Positions 25,616-34,925 of a stretch of DNA of 64,000 bases are shown here, piece after piece. Location: the NCBI RefSeq assembly GCF_009909235.1, contig NZ_JAAAPO010000002.1, positions 186,001 to 250,000 of the forward strand, given 5' to 3'. Numbering within the stretch: position 1 is the first letter of the stretch; each line of letters begins with the position of its first letter. This stretch comes from Novosphingobium ovatum. GTDB taxonomy: Bacteria > Pseudomonadota > Alphaproteobacteria > Sphingomonadales > Sphingomonadaceae. Below the pieces are notes generated by a model, which worked only from the letters and a program-made list of their open reading frames with translations, was not told the DNA's origin and did no database searches. The translations under genes and the position numbers were made by a program.

Positions 25616-26536
25616 ATGGATGGTATGCGCTTCAAAAACCTCGATCTGAACCTGTTGGTGGTGTTTGACGCGCTGATGGAAACGCGCAGCGTCACCCGCA
25701 CGGCCGAGCGGTTGAGCCTGACCCAGCCAGCGGTCAGCGCGGCGCTGCGCCGGTTGCGCGCCTCGTTCGGGGACGAGATGCTGGTGCTGGTGGGCAAGCG
25801 GATGCACCCCACGCCATTTGCCGAGGCGTTGTACCCACAGATCCAGCGCTCGCTGCAAAGCGTCGAACTGGCCATTGCCACGCCGGCCGGTTTTGATCCG
25901 GCGATCTCGACCCGGCGGTTCCGGATCAACGCGTCGGACTATGTGATGGTGGCGGTGCTGGTGGGCCTGGCGGAACGGTTGCGGGTGGCAGCGCCGCAGG
26001 TGCAATTGGAGGTGGTGCTGCCAACAGAGCGCAACGCCGAGGCGCTGGACGGTGGTCGGATTGACCTGTTGGTGACGCCCGAACCCTTGCTTGCGCCGTG
26101 GCACCCTTCTGAATTCCTGTATGAAGAGGAGCAGGTGGTGGTGGGATGGGCGGGCAACCCGCTGTTCACCCGAGGCCTGAGCGCGGACGACTTTTTTGCC
26201 GCGGGCCATGTGGGCGTGGCGTTGGGGCCAGCGCGTTCGGCCACCTTTGCCGACACGCAATTGGCGCGCATGGGGCGGCCCCGCCGCATCGAGATCGAGG
26301 TCGGTTCCTTTGCCAGCGTGCCGTGGTTCCTGCAAAATACGCCACGTCTGGCGGTGTTGCACAAACGCTTGGTGCAGGCGATGTTGCCGCAATTCGACAT
26401 TGCCTTTGCGCCGATGCCTTTCCCGTTCCCGCGTTTGCGTGAAATGGTGCAGTTCCACGAATCCCGCCGCGAGGATGCGGGCTTGTTGTGGCTGCGCGAA
26501 CAGTTGCGCCTGGCGGCCAATGCGGCGGTGGGGTGA
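25616..26536 (+). CDS. LysR family transcriptional regulator
   Basis: A 306-residue LTTR. The winged helix-turn-helix is at 7-65 (LDLNLLVVFDALMETRS, then RTAERLSLTQPAVSAALRRL), followed by a periplasmic-binding-protein-like effector domain. The N-terminus resembles the NodD/NahR branch, whose members often sense aromatic or flavonoid compounds. The start may be ATG 25616 or ATG 25625 (the latter has GGATGG close upstream). It lies directly upstream of, and in the same direction as, the ring-cleavage operon and is its likely activator. Confidence 0.9.
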   Translation: MDGMRFKNLDLNLLVVFDALMETRSVTRTAERLSLTQPAVSAALRRLRASFGDEMLVLVGKRMHPTPFAEALYPQIQRSLQSVELAIATPAGFDPAISTRRFRINASDYVMVAVLVGLAERLRVAAPQVQLEVVLPTERNAEALDGGRIDLLVTPEPLLAPWHPSEFLYEEEQVVVGWAGNPLFTRGLSADDFFAAGHVGVALGPARSATFADTQLARMGRPRRIEIEVGSFASVPWFLQNTPRLAVLHKRLVQAMLPQFDIAFAPMPFPFPRLREMVQFHESRREDAGLLWLREQLRLAANAAVG

Positions 26537-26557
26537 GTTGCAAAAGCATAACCAATA

Positions 26558-26574
26558 TTGATCCATCTGGATCA
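26558..26574. promoter_or_regulatory. Inverted repeat TGATCC-N4-GGATCA upstream of the ring-cleavage operon
   Basis: A perfect dyad TGATCCATCTGGATCA lies at 26559-26574 between the LysR gene and the FAD monooxygenase, about 105 bases before its start. It could be the LysR binding site. AT-rich sequence (AATAATGACTTTTACATA) follows, as expected of a promoter. Confidence 0.45.
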
Positions 26575-26677
26575 CAATAATGACTTTTACATATCCTGCC
26601 TGCCTCCCTTAGATGCCTGCCGAAACAGATCAACGGCAGTGCTGTGTCCCGCGTCGGGCGCCTGCCAAGGGAGCCTG

Positions 26678-27796
26678 ATGATGAACAATCTGAACGTATT
26701 GGTGATCGGTGGCGGCATTGGCGGCCTGACCAGCGCCATCGCTCTGCGCAAGGCCGATCACACCGTTACAGTGATCGAACGCGACCCCAATTGGGCCGTC
26801 TATGGCGTGGGCATCATCCAGCAGTCGAACGTCCTGTCGGCGGCCAAGGAATTGGGCATTCTGGAGGGCTATCTGGCCGCGGGCGTCGGGTTTGACGCGG
26901 TGGAAATCTATCTTCCCAACGGCGACAAGATTGCCCGTATCCCCGGTCACCCGGTCGCGCCGGGCCTGCCCGCCAACATGGGCATCGGCCGTCCCGCCCT
27001 GCACAAGCTGTTGGGCGACACCGCCATTGCCGCAGGTGCGCAGATCCGTCTGGGTGTCACCGCCACGGCGATCGAGGATACCGGCGATGCGGTCAACGTC
27101 ACCTTCTCTGACGGCAGTACCGGCTGCTATGACATCGTGGTGGGCGCAGATGGCGTGTTTTCGGCCACGCGTCAGGCGATCCTGCCCGATGCGCCAAAGC
27201 CGCAGTTCACTGGCCAGTCGGTGTGGCGCTACAACTTCAAGCGTCCGGCCGATCTGGACGCGCTGCATGTCTATAACGGCCCGACCGGCGTTGGCCTGGT
27301 GCCGATCAGCGAAGACCTGATGTACATGTATGTCACCACGCCCGAGCCCGGCAATCCGTGGTATGACACCGCCGGTATCGCCGCCAAAATGCGCGAAAAG
27401 CTGGCCAATACCGCGCCCGCCATTCAGGCGCTGGCCGAACAGATCACCGATGACGCTGGCGTCGTCTATCGCCCGCTGGAGGGCATGATGCTGTATGGCG
27501 ACTGGCACAAGGGCCGCGTTGTGCTGCTGGGCGATGCGGTGCATGCCACCACCCCGCATCTGGGTCAGGGCGCGGGCATGGCGATCGAGGACAGCATCGT
27601 GCTGGCCGACGAGATCGCCAAGGCAGCTACCCCCCAGGAAGCCTTTGCCGCCTATCGCAACCGCCGGTTCGAGCGTTGCCGCTTTATCGTCGAGAAGAGC
27701 CTGGAGATCTGCCACGGCCAGATCGGCAAGGGCCCGCCCGTCGACAATGCCAAGGCAACGGCGGAAATGTTCGCCATCGTCTCGCAGCCGATCTGA
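26678..27796 (+). CDS. FAD-dependent aromatic monooxygenase (UbiH/salicylate hydroxylase type)
   Basis: Class A flavoprotein hydroxylase of about 372 residues. It has the dinucleotide motif VIGGGIGGLTSAIALRKAD, the DG motif region VVGADGVFSATR and the second FAD motif LLGDAVHATTPHLGQGAGMA. It would add a hydroxyl to a phenolic ring using NAD(P)H and oxygen, producing a catechol-like substrate for the dioxygenase encoded next. I start at the ATG pair 26678/26681 because AAGGGAG lies just upstream. In the Herbaspirillum naringenin pathway a protein of this type (FdeE) hydroxylates ring A before meta-cleavage by FdeC; the gene order here is suggestive but not proof of the same substrate. Confidence 0.88.
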   Translation: MMNNLNVLVIGGGIGGLTSAIALRKADHTVTVIERDPNWAVYGVGIIQQSNVLSAAKELGILEGYLAAGVGFDAVEIYLPNGDKIARIPGHPVAPGLPANMGIGRPALHKLLGDTAIAAGAQIRLGVTATAIEDTGDAVNVTFSDGSTGCYDIVVGADGVFSATRQAILPDAPKPQFTGQSVWRYNFKRPADLDALHVYNGPTGVGLVPISEDLMYMYVTTPEPGNPWYDTAGIAAKMREKLANTAPAIQALAEQITDDAGVVYRPLEGMMLYGDWHKGRVVLLGDAVHATTPHLGQGAGMAIEDSIVLADEIAKAATPQEAFAAYRNRRFERCRFIVEKSLEICHGQIGKGPPVDNAKATAEMFAIVSQPI

Positions 27797-27871
27797 TCGC
27801 GTTTTCATGGACCGCCGCCGCCCCCTTTGCGGCGGTGGTTCGCCCCCATTCTTGCACACAGGATACCCCCA

Positions 27872-28774
27872 ATGAGCCGCGTTACCGAAATCCGCTATGT
27901 GGGCTATGGCGTCACCGACATCGACGCCGAGGCCAATTATTACGCCAATGTCTGGGGTCTGGAGGCGGTGCCTTCGGATGATGACATGCGCTGGTTCAAG
28001 GCGCAGGGCCATGACGAACACCATGTCGTGCGTTTGCGCGCCGCCGATGAGGCCCGTGTTGATGTGATCGCGCTGGCCGCCGACAGCAACGCTGACGTCG
28101 ACGCGCTGGCCGCCAAGGTTGAGGCCGCCGGTTGCCAGATCGTCCATGCGCCCCGCGACCTGACCACGCCGGGCGGCGGCTATGGCTTCCGCTTTTTCTC
28201 GCCCGATGGCATCCAGATGGAGATCAGCGCCGGTGTCGCGCGCGGAGCCAAGCGCGAGCTGGAACGCTGGGACGGCGTGCCGGTCAAGATCAGCCATATC
28301 GTGCTGCATTCGCCCAACCACCACGCGCTGGTGGCGTTCTTCTGCGACGTGCTGGGCTTCAAGGCTTCGGATTGGCTGGGCGATTTCATGTGCTTCCTGC
28401 GTTGCAATGATGCCCACCACCGTTTCGCCATCCTGCCGGGGCCGGCCTGTCTGAACCACGTGGCTTATGACATGCTGGGCGTGGACGATGTGATGCGCGG
28501 CATCCATCGCCTCAAGCAGCAGGGCGTCAACATCGGCTGGGGGCCGGGCCGTCACACGGCGGGCAACAACACCTTCAGCTATTTCGTCACGCCGGGTGGT
28601 TTCGTCACCGAATATACCAGCGATCTGGAAGTGGTGGATTTCGAAACCCGCGAGCCAACCGTCTATGCTCCCGCGCCGATGGTGATGGACCAGTGGGGCA
28701 TTGGTGTGGGCGGGCCGCAGACGCTGCCGCATCCGCATGAAAATCCCGGCCTGTTCGTCGCGGTGGAGGGCTGA
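27872..28774 (+). CDS. Extradiol ring-cleavage dioxygenase (VOC superfamily)
   Basis: Two-domain type I extradiol dioxygenase of 300 residues. The 2-His-1-carboxylate Fe(II) site is visible in the C-terminal domain: His142 (KISHIVL), His196 (CLNHVAYDM) and Glu247 (FVTEYTS). It opens catechol-type rings next to the hydroxyls. It lies 75 bases after the monooxygenase gene, and its stop is 4 bases before the GTG of the hydrolase gene. Length and the two beta-alpha-beta-beta-beta modules fit the 2,3-dihydroxybiphenyl/catechol 2,3-dioxygenase group. Confidence 0.9.
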   Translation: MSRVTEIRYVGYGVTDIDAEANYYANVWGLEAVPSDDDMRWFKAQGHDEHHVVRLRAADEARVDVIALAADSNADVDALAAKVEAAGCQIVHAPRDLTTPGGGYGFRFFSPDGIQMEISAGVARGAKRELERWDGVPVKISHIVLHSPNHHALVAFFCDVLGFKASDWLGDFMCFLRCNDAHHRFAILPGPACLNHVAYDMLGVDDVMRGIHRLKQQGVNIGWGPGRHTAGNNTFSYFVTPGGFVTEYTSDLEVVDFETREPTVYAPAPMVMDQWGIGVGGPQTLPHPHENPGLFVAVEG

Positions 28775-28778
28775 TCCG

Positions 28779-29954
28779 GTGGCTCTGTATTCGCCTTTTC
28801 CAAACTATATCTGGAACCTGTCGGTCGCCATCGCGCTGGAAAGCGGTGGGCAGATCGGTGAAATCGTCGACATGTGTCAGCCGATCATCGAGGCTGCCGC
28901 TGGTGGCGGGGATGCTGGTACGCCCGCCTTTATGAAGCAGTGGGCGGCGATGGGTGACAAGCTGATCGAACTGGCCGCCGAGGATGAGGCCGATGGCCGC
29001 TTCTTCTCGGCCAGCGACAAGCTGGAACGCGCCTCGCTTTACCTGTTCGTGGCCGAGCGGATGCAGGGCCACGGCGCGCCGGGCCGGGCGCAAACCTATG
29101 CCCGCGCGCTGGCCACATTTGAGAAGTCGACCGAACTGGGCGGCATCAACCGTCAGCGGGTCGAGATCCCTCTGGGCGATGCCTATCCGGCCGGCGCGAC
29201 GATGTCGGCGCTCTACACCCGTGGCGCTGGCGAAGGTCCGCGCCCGGTGGTGGTCTATTGCAACGGCCTCGATAGCTGCAAGGAACTGCTCTATTGGTCG
29301 CGCCTGCCCGAGGCGCTGGCCCGTCGCGGCATCTCGACCCTGTGTGTCGATCAGCCCGGTTCGGGTGAGGCGCTGCGGTTGCAGAACCTGCCCGTGGCGC
29401 CCGACAGCGAGCGCTGGGCAAGCCGCGCGGTCGACTGGCTGGAGACCCAGCCCGATGTTGACCCCAAGCGGATCGGCATGACCGGCATTTCACTGGGCGG
29501 CCATTTTGCCCCGCGCGCGGTGGCCTATGAGCCGCGCTTTGCCAGCGGCGCCTGCTGGGGCGCCAACCACAACTGGCGTGAGGTGCAGGACAAGCGGATG
29601 AAGCGCGAGGGCGAGAACCCCGTGCCGCATTACTGGGCGCATGTGATGTGGGCGTTTGGCGCGGACACCATGGAGGATTTCCTGGCCAAGTCCGAGGCGA
29701 TGAACCTGAACGGTCACATGGACACCGTGCGCGTGCCGTTTCTGGTGACGCATGGGGCCGACGATCGCCAGATCAGCGTGGCCTATGCCCATGACTGCTA
29801 CAACCAGCTGGTCAACAGCCCCCGGCGTGAGCTGAAGATCTTTACCGCGCGCGAAGGCGGGGTCGAACATGTCGGCGCTGACAACATGGCTTATGGCCGT
29901 GACTATATTGCTGATTGGTTTGCGCAGACGTTGGACGGTAAGACCCGGGGCTGA
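28779..29954 (+). CDS. Alpha/beta hydrolase, probable C-C bond hydrolase
   Basis: A 391-residue hydrolase of the FrsA/DUF1100 or 2,6-dihydroxypseudooxynicotine-hydrolase-like type. An N-terminal helical cap domain (about 1-125) precedes the core, which has the nucleophile in TGISLGGH, Asp in HGADDRQIS and His in GGVEHVGAD. The GTG start is 4 bases after the dioxygenase stop and GGAGGG inside the dioxygenase end is its ribosome binding site, so it is tightly coupled. Members with this cap cleave C-C bonds beta to a ketone, which would fit a ring-opened product. This substrate link is inference. Confidence 0.82.
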   Translation: MALYSPFPNYIWNLSVAIALESGGQIGEIVDMCQPIIEAAAGGGDAGTPAFMKQWAAMGDKLIELAAEDEADGRFFSASDKLERASLYLFVAERMQGHGAPGRAQTYARALATFEKSTELGGINRQRVEIPLGDAYPAGATMSALYTRGAGEGPRPVVVYCNGLDSCKELLYWSRLPEALARRGISTLCVDQPGSGEALRLQNLPVAPDSERWASRAVDWLETQPDVDPKRIGMTGISLGGHFAPRAVAYEPRFASGACWGANHNWREVQDKRMKREGENPVPHYWAHVMWAFGADTMEDFLAKSEAMNLNGHMDTVRVPFLVTHGADDRQISVAYAHDCYNQLVNSPRRELKIFTAREGGVEHVGADNMAYGRDYIADWFAQTLDGKTRG

Positions 29955-29975
29955 TTTTCAACCTTTGGGAGAACC

Positions 29976-30434
29976 ATGATGGACTGCGCCACCTATATTG
30001 CCCGCGAAACGCGGGTCAGCATCGCGATCAACACCGTGCTCAGCCTGGTGTTTTTTGTCGCGGTGTTTGGCCTGTCTGGGCCGGTGATGGTGTGGGGCGC
30101 AGGCCATTATGTGTTTGATTTCGGGCCTCAGGCCTTCATGATCGGGCTGATGGCCACGCTGGTGCCGGGCGCTTTGGCCGCCAAGGCGCGGCGCAGCGGC
30201 AACGTCGAGGCCTATCCCACGCCTTCACGCCTGCCACGCCTGCTGATGGTGCGGGCGCTGTTGCTGGGGGCGGCCTCGGCGGTGGCGGCTGTGGCTTTGG
30301 CGGCTGCGGTGCTGATGCTGGCGGGGGCCACCCAATTGCCGCTGATCCCGGCGCTGGCGGCCAAGCTGGTGTTTGGGGCCGCGTTGGCAGCCTATATCAC
30401 GCCCATCGGGCTAAAGGCGGCATTGGCCGCATAA
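29976..30434 (+). CDS. Small integral membrane protein
   Basis: A 152-residue protein with four predicted transmembrane helices (about 15-38, 50-70, 92-115, 122-145). It sits inside the ring-cleavage operon, 21 bases after the hydrolase, with GGGAGAA as ribosome binding site. I do not recognise the family. It may be an accessory membrane component of uptake. Confidence 0.7.
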   Translation: MMDCATYIARETRVSIAINTVLSLVFFVAVFGLSGPVMVWGAGHYVFDFGPQAFMIGLMATLVPGALAAKARRSGNVEAYPTPSRLPRLLMVRALLLGAASAVAAVALAAAVLMLAGATQLPLIPALAAKLVFGAALAAYITPIGLKAALAA

Positions 30435-30452
30435 ACATAAGGAATTGCAACG

Positions 30453-31244
30453 ATGGCGCGTCGTTTTATCGATCTGTCGATCACGCTGTGCAACGATGTG
30501 GTGTCCGATCCGCCGTTCATGCGGCCCAAGATCGAATACCAGACCCACCATGAAACCGTGGTCGAGGCGGGCCATTTCTTTCCGGGCATCACCGCCGAGG
30601 CGATGCCGGGCGGTGAGGGCTTTGCCGCGTCCGAGACGATCACGCTGACCACGCATAACGGCACCCATCTGGACGCGCCGTGGCATTTCCACCCGACGAT
30701 GGATGGCAAGGATGGCACGCCTGAACGGGCCATCACCATCGACGAGGTGCCGCTGGAATGGTGTTTCCAGAATGGGGTCAAGCTGGACTTCCGCCACTTC
30801 CCCGACGGCTATGTCGTGACGGCGCAGGATGTCGAGGACGAGCTGAAGCGTATCGGCCATGAGTTGCAACCGCTGGATATCGTGCTGGTCAACACGGCCG
30901 CGGGCATGGCGCTGGGCCGCCCGGATTTCGTCAATGTCGGTTGCGGCATGGGCTATGACGCGACGATGTATCTGACAGAGCGCGGCGTGCGCGTGACGGG
31001 CACCGATGCGTGGAGCTGGGACGCGCCGTTCAGCTATACCGCGGCAAAGGTCAAGGAAACGGGCGACACCAGCCTGATCTGGGAAGGCCACAAGGCGGGC
31101 CGCGACATCGGCTATTGCCATCTGGAAAAGCTGCATAATCTGGAGGCGCTGCCTGCCAACGGGTTCATCGTCTCGTGCTTCCCGCACAAGATCAAGGGCG
31201 CCTCGGCCGGCTGGACCCGCGCCGTCGCGATTCTAGAGGACTAA
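30453..31244 (+). CDS. Cyclase family protein (kynurenine-formamidase-like metal hydrolase)
   Basis: Metal-dependent hydrolase of 263 residues with the cyclase-family signature HxGTHxDxPxH in THNGTHLDAPWHF (about 68-80). Family members hydrolyse amides, lactones or isatin-like compounds and are frequent in aromatic catabolic operons. It is placed between the membrane protein and the FAH-family gene, with AAGGAATT as ribosome binding site. Hydrolysis of a lactone or ring-cleavage intermediate is plausible. Confidence 0.86.
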   Translation: MARRFIDLSITLCNDVVSDPPFMRPKIEYQTHHETVVEAGHFFPGITAEAMPGGEGFAASETITLTTHNGTHLDAPWHFHPTMDGKDGTPERAITIDEVPLEWCFQNGVKLDFRHFPDGYVVTAQDVEDELKRIGHELQPLDIVLVNTAAGMALGRPDFVNVGCGMGYDATMYLTERGVRVTGTDAWSWDAPFSYTAAKVKETGDTSLIWEGHKAGRDIGYCHLEKLHNLEALPANGFIVSCFPHKIKGASAGWTRAVAILED

Positions 31245-31249
31245 GCCTC

Positions 31250-32209
31250 ATGCGTCTGGCAACTTTGCACAATGGCAAGCCTGATGGCGAACTGGTCGTG
31301 GTTTCGGATGATGGCGCGCGCTATCTGGCGGCCCCAGGCCTGACCCTGCTGTCGGCCATCGAGAACTGGGCCGATGCCGCCCCCGTGCTGGAGCGCCTGT
31401 CGGGCCTGTTGGCGCAGGGGCAGGGTGGGGCGCTGGACCCGGCGCGGATCATCGCGCCGATGCCGCGTTCTTGGCAATGGTTGGACGGCTCGGCGTTCAA
31501 TCAGCATGGCGAACTGATGCAGGTGGCGTTCCACCTGCCGCCGGTGCCGACCGATCGCCCGCTGATGTATCAGGGGCTGTCCGACCGTTTCTATGCCCCC
31601 ACCGCCAATGTGCCGTTCAACGATCCCGCGCTGGGCATCGATTTCGAGGGCGAGTTTGGCATCATCGTCGATGCCGTCCCCATGGGCGTCAGTGTCGAGG
31701 AGGCGGCCAGCCATATCAAGCTGATCGTTCAGATCAATGACTGGTCGCTGCGGGCGGTGGCGCCGGTGGAGATGAAGACCGGCTTTGGCTGGGTGCAGGC
31801 CAAGCCCCCCTGTGGCATGGCGCCCTTTGCCGTGACGCCCGATGTGCTGGGCGATCAATGGCGCGATGGCCGGGTGTGCGCCGATCTGTTTGTCGAATGG
31901 AACGGCGCGCAGTTTGGCCTCGTCAATGGCGAGGAAATGGCTTGGTCCTTCCCGCAGTTGGTGGCCCATGCCGCGCGGACGCGCGATCTGGTGGCGGGCA
32001 CGATCATTGGCTCGGGCACGGTGTCGAACGCGGGCTATGCCACGCGCGGGTCGGCCTGTATCTCCGAACGCCGCGCGATCGAGATGATCGCCGATGGCAG
32101 CGCCACCACCGCCTTTATGGCCTATGGCGACCGGGTGCGGATGGAAGCGCGTCTGGCCGATGGCAGCACGCCGTTCGGCATGATCGATCAGACGGTGGTG
32201 CAGGCCTGA
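31250..32209 (+). CDS. Fumarylacetoacetate hydrolase family protein
   Basis: A 319-residue FAH-fold enzyme. The Mg2+ site is seen in DFEGEFGIIVDA (two Glu) with a following Asp in INDWSLR. Family members hydrolyse C-C bonds of 1,3-diketo acids, or act as hydratases or decarboxylases in meta-cleavage pathways. The ATG is 5 bases after the cyclase stop, with GAGGA upstream. It is the last gene of the LysR-headed operon; an intrinsic terminator follows at once. Confidence 0.9.
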   Translation: MRLATLHNGKPDGELVVVSDDGARYLAAPGLTLLSAIENWADAAPVLERLSGLLAQGQGGALDPARIIAPMPRSWQWLDGSAFNQHGELMQVAFHLPPVPTDRPLMYQGLSDRFYAPTANVPFNDPALGIDFEGEFGIIVDAVPMGVSVEEAASHIKLIVQINDWSLRAVAPVEMKTGFGWVQAKPPCGMAPFAVTPDVLGDQWRDGRVCADLFVEWNGAQFGLVNGEEMAWSFPQLVAHAARTRDLVAGTIIGSGTVSNAGYATRGSACISERRAIEMIADGSATTAFMAYGDRVRMEARLADGSTPFGMIDQTVVQA

Positions 32210-32231
32210 CACGGGCCCGCATGGCAAAATC

Positions 32232-32264
32232 AGGGGGCTGCCCGGCGTGGGCGGCCCCCTTTTT
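32232..32264 (+). terminator. Rho-independent terminator
   Basis: Stem AGGGGGC-TG-CCC / GGGC-G-GCCCCCT with a five-base loop and five Ts, just after the FAH-family gene. Confidence 0.88.
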
Positions 32265-32269
32265 GTGCG

Positions 32270-33901
32270 TCACTCGGCCTTGCGACAGGCATAGGAGGCG
32301 GCCAGCGCCGGATTGCCGCCCAGATAATGCGCATAGGCCGGATAGGGGCACAGCGGACGCTGTTCATCGCCCCCCGTGCTGCGGCTGGCAATGACGGCAT
32401 CAGGGGCGGCGCCCTTTTCCACCCAGTCTACCACTGCACCCAGCAGGTCAAAGCTGTCAAACGCATCGCCGCCGCCGCAATGGCCCATGCCCGGCACCAT
32501 ATAGAACCGGCTGGCATCGGTGAAGGCCGCGCCATTGGCCACTGCCGCGCGCTGCCAATAATCCCACGTGTCAAATGCCGAGAACCACGGATCGGAGACG
32601 CCGTGATAGAACAAGACCTTGCCCGAATGGCCCAGGAAGGTGGAGAGGTTGGTCCACACATCGGTGTCGGTCAGGCGCTGGCCCGCGTCAGCGCGGATGG
32701 CGGCGATGCGGGCGTCAACATCGATGCTCAGCGTGTTGGTGGGCGGGCCGACCGGGTTCAGCCGCCCGCTGGACAGGAAGCCCGGAATGCCGCGCCCGGT
32801 AAAAGTGATCCCGGTGTCAAACGGATAACGGCTGTAGAGCGCATTGCCCGCCCGGTCACGAGGGGGTTGGAACGCGCGGTCAATGGCGTCGGACTGGGCC
32901 TGCGTGATGCAATTGGCGGTCTGGCCGGGGGCGCAGATCAGCTTTGCCGGGGAAAAGCGGCAGCCCGCGACATGCATGATCATCCCGTCCTTGCGCCCGT
33001 CCAGCCCATCGCATTGCTCCAGCAACCCGTTGAGAATGGTCTTGCGGTCGAGATCGGAAAAGATGCGGTCGAATTGGGGGGCGCCGCTGGCATCGCGGGG
33101 GGCGGCCTGATTGAATTGCACCGCCGCGTGCTGCATCGCCAGATTGGAGTTGCCGGTGCGCATCGCGGGCGCGCCCACCACCACGCCGTCGAACAATTCG
33201 GGGTAACGCTGGAACGCCAGCATCGATTCCCGCCCGCCGGTTGAACAGCCCGCCATATAGCTGTGTGCGATCGGCTTGGCGTAATAGGCGGCGGTGATGG
33301 CCTTGGCCGCTTCGGTCACGACGCGGACCGATGTTTCGGAAAAGTCCAGATTGGCGCGCTGATCGGCCATGAAGGCAGCGTCAAACACCGCGCCCTTGTG
33401 CCCGCTGTCGTGGCTGACCACGGCAAAGCCGCGCAGCAGGGCAGGCGTGCGTCCGGCCGCCGCGCCGCCGATGGGCGCGCGCACCATGCCGTTCAGCCCG
33501 CCGCCGCCCTGTGTCAGGAAACGCCCCGTCCACACGTCGGGCAGCGCCAGCGCAAAGCCGATGCCATAGGCTTTGCCGCCAAAGCCGGTGCGTTGGTTGA
33601 TCACGCCTTCGACGCGGCAATGGGCGGGCAGGGTGATGGGGGCGGCGGGCGGCGCGCCCGGTTCGGCGGCCATCGGCCCTGCGGCGACATGTTTGGCATT
33701 GGTGATCACCACATTCGCGCCAAAGCCTGCACGCCCCACCAGCGCGGTGCAGCGCGCGTCGATGCTGGCCGGTTTGGGCGCGGGCCTGGCCGGGGCGGCA
33801 TGAGCCAGCGCGGCGGGGCACAATGTGGCCAGCGCGACGCCATACAGCGCCGGGCGCTTCAGCAAGGCCTTGCCCCGCCGCGAAAAGGTGGTGTCAGACA
33901 T
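32270..33901 (-). CDS. Tannase/feruloyl esterase family protein
   Basis: Exported serine esterase of about 543 residues that hydrolyses esters of phenolic acids (gallate, ferulate). The signal peptide is about 1-35 (RRGKALLKRP, then a hydrophobic run, cleavage near AHA). The family nucleophile motif is GCSTGGRE; the paired Cys beside the Ser and in GMGHCGGG forms the disulfide that joins the catalytic Ser and His in this family. The catalytic Asp is probably in HGVSDPWFS. I start at ATG 33901, which has GGAGAGGG upstream; a TTG at 33907 is possible. It probably feeds phenolics to the nearby ring-cleavage operon. Confidence 0.9.
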   Translation of the reverse strand: MSDTTFSRRGKALLKRPALYGVALATLCPAALAHAAPARPAPKPASIDARCTALVGRAGFGANVVITNAKHVAAGPMAAEPGAPPAAPITLPAHCRVEGVINQRTGFGGKAYGIGFALALPDVWTGRFLTQGGGGLNGMVRAPIGGAAAGRTPALLRGFAVVSHDSGHKGAVFDAAFMADQRANLDFSETSVRVVTEAAKAITAAYYAKPIAHSYMAGCSTGGRESMLAFQRYPELFDGVVVGAPAMRTGNSNLAMQHAAVQFNQAAPRDASGAPQFDRIFSDLDRKTILNGLLEQCDGLDGRKDGMIMHVAGCRFSPAKLICAPGQTANCITQAQSDAIDRAFQPPRDRAGNALYSRYPFDTGITFTGRGIPGFLSSGRLNPVGPPTNTLSIDVDARIAAIRADAGQRLTDTDVWTNLSTFLGHSGKVLFYHGVSDPWFSAFDTWDYWQRAAVANGAAFTDASRFYMVPGMGHCGGGDAFDSFDLLGAVVDWVEKGAAPDAVIASRSTGGDEQRPLCPYPAYAHYLGGNPALAASYACRKAE

Positions 33902-34067
33902 CGGCAAATTCCCTCTCCATCGGGCGCGGCGCGCCGCCTCTTATGCAGGTGTAAGTTGCCGTGCTTGCCCCGCGTTATCAAGAGCGGAAAAGCGAAGCGG
34001 GGGCGGCGCCGTGCCAACAACACGCCGCCGCCCCCGACCCTGTCCCGCCTCCGGGTCCCAACGCGCC

Positions 34068-34925
34068 TTAATAGGCCGGGGGCGGGGTGTAGGGCCAATT
34101 CGTCAAATGCGCCAAACGCGGCGGCAGATCGGGCGCATAGGGCGCGGCCAGATCAAAGGGCGCCTCTTCGGGCGTCCAGACGTTCACATGCTTGCCCCCG
34201 ACAAAGCGGATCAGCGAGACCGAGCCCCAGCGCGCGCCATAGGGGCCATGCTTGATATGCGGGGGGCGCCAGAAATAGGCGCCGGGGTGCATTGTCCCCT
34301 GCGGTCCGGTCAGTGATCCGGCGATCAAATAGGCTTCCTCGACGATCGGGTGGGTTTCCTGCGGGCCCTTGTTGCCCTGCGGGATGGCCTGCGGCAGCAC
34401 CAGCGACAGGAAAGTGCGCTCTTGCGTTACCGGATCGGTGCGCAGGTTCTTGCGGCTGATACCCAGATGTTTGAGGTTGGGGTCGTTCAGCGTCATGTCC
34501 CACGGCATCGCTGCCGCATCCAGAAACGGAATGGCGCGCTCGGACGTTTCGGCGGTGCCGTCTCCGGCGGTGGCGATCAGTTTGGGATCGCGGTCGTAAA
34601 AAGCCAGCAACACGCAGCCTTTGGTCGAGCGCGTCGTGTGCCGCGTCCAGCCTGCGGGCAAAAAGGCATAGCAGTCCGGGCCATAGACCGCGCCGTTCAG
34701 TTCAATGTCGCCTTCCAGCACGTAGAATTCTTCGTCAGCCAGCAGGTGTTCGGGCCCCTCGCGGCTCCAACCTGGCGGGAAGCGCAGCAGCACCGAGCAG
34801 GCGCCATCGGCCTCATCGCGTGAGAGCAGCTTGATCTCGGCATCGGGGCGGGCCAGCCCCGCGCCAATGCGCAGCCACGGCAGCATCTGTGACTGCACGA
34901 ATTCAATATGTTCACGTTCCAGCAC
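34068..34925 (-). CDS. Bicupin protein (DUF4437-like)
   Basis: Cytoplasmic 285-residue protein with two cupin barrels, at about 50-115 (DEEFYVLEGDIELNG) and about 190-250 (EEAYLIAGSLTGPQG, then RPPHIKHGPYG). Metal-binding His/Glu positions are partly recognisable. It starts at a GTG. Cupins of this type occur as dioxygenases, isomerases or sensors in aromatic catabolism. It lies upstream of and in the same direction as the tannase gene, 166 bases away. Confidence 0.78.
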   Translation of the reverse strand: MLEREHIEFVQSQMLPWLRIGAGLARPDAEIKLLSRDEADGACSVLLRFPPGWSREGPEHLLADEEFYVLEGDIELNGAVYGPDCYAFLPAGWTRHTTRSTKGCVLLAFYDRDPKLIATAGDGTAETSERAIPFLDAAAMPWDMTLNDPNLKHLGISRKNLRTDPVTQERTFLSLVLPQAIPQGNKGPQETHPIVEEAYLIAGSLTGPQGTMHPGAYFWRPPHIKHGPYGARWGSVSLIRFVGGKHVNVWTPEEAPFDLAAPYAPDLPPRLAHLTNWPYTPPPAY

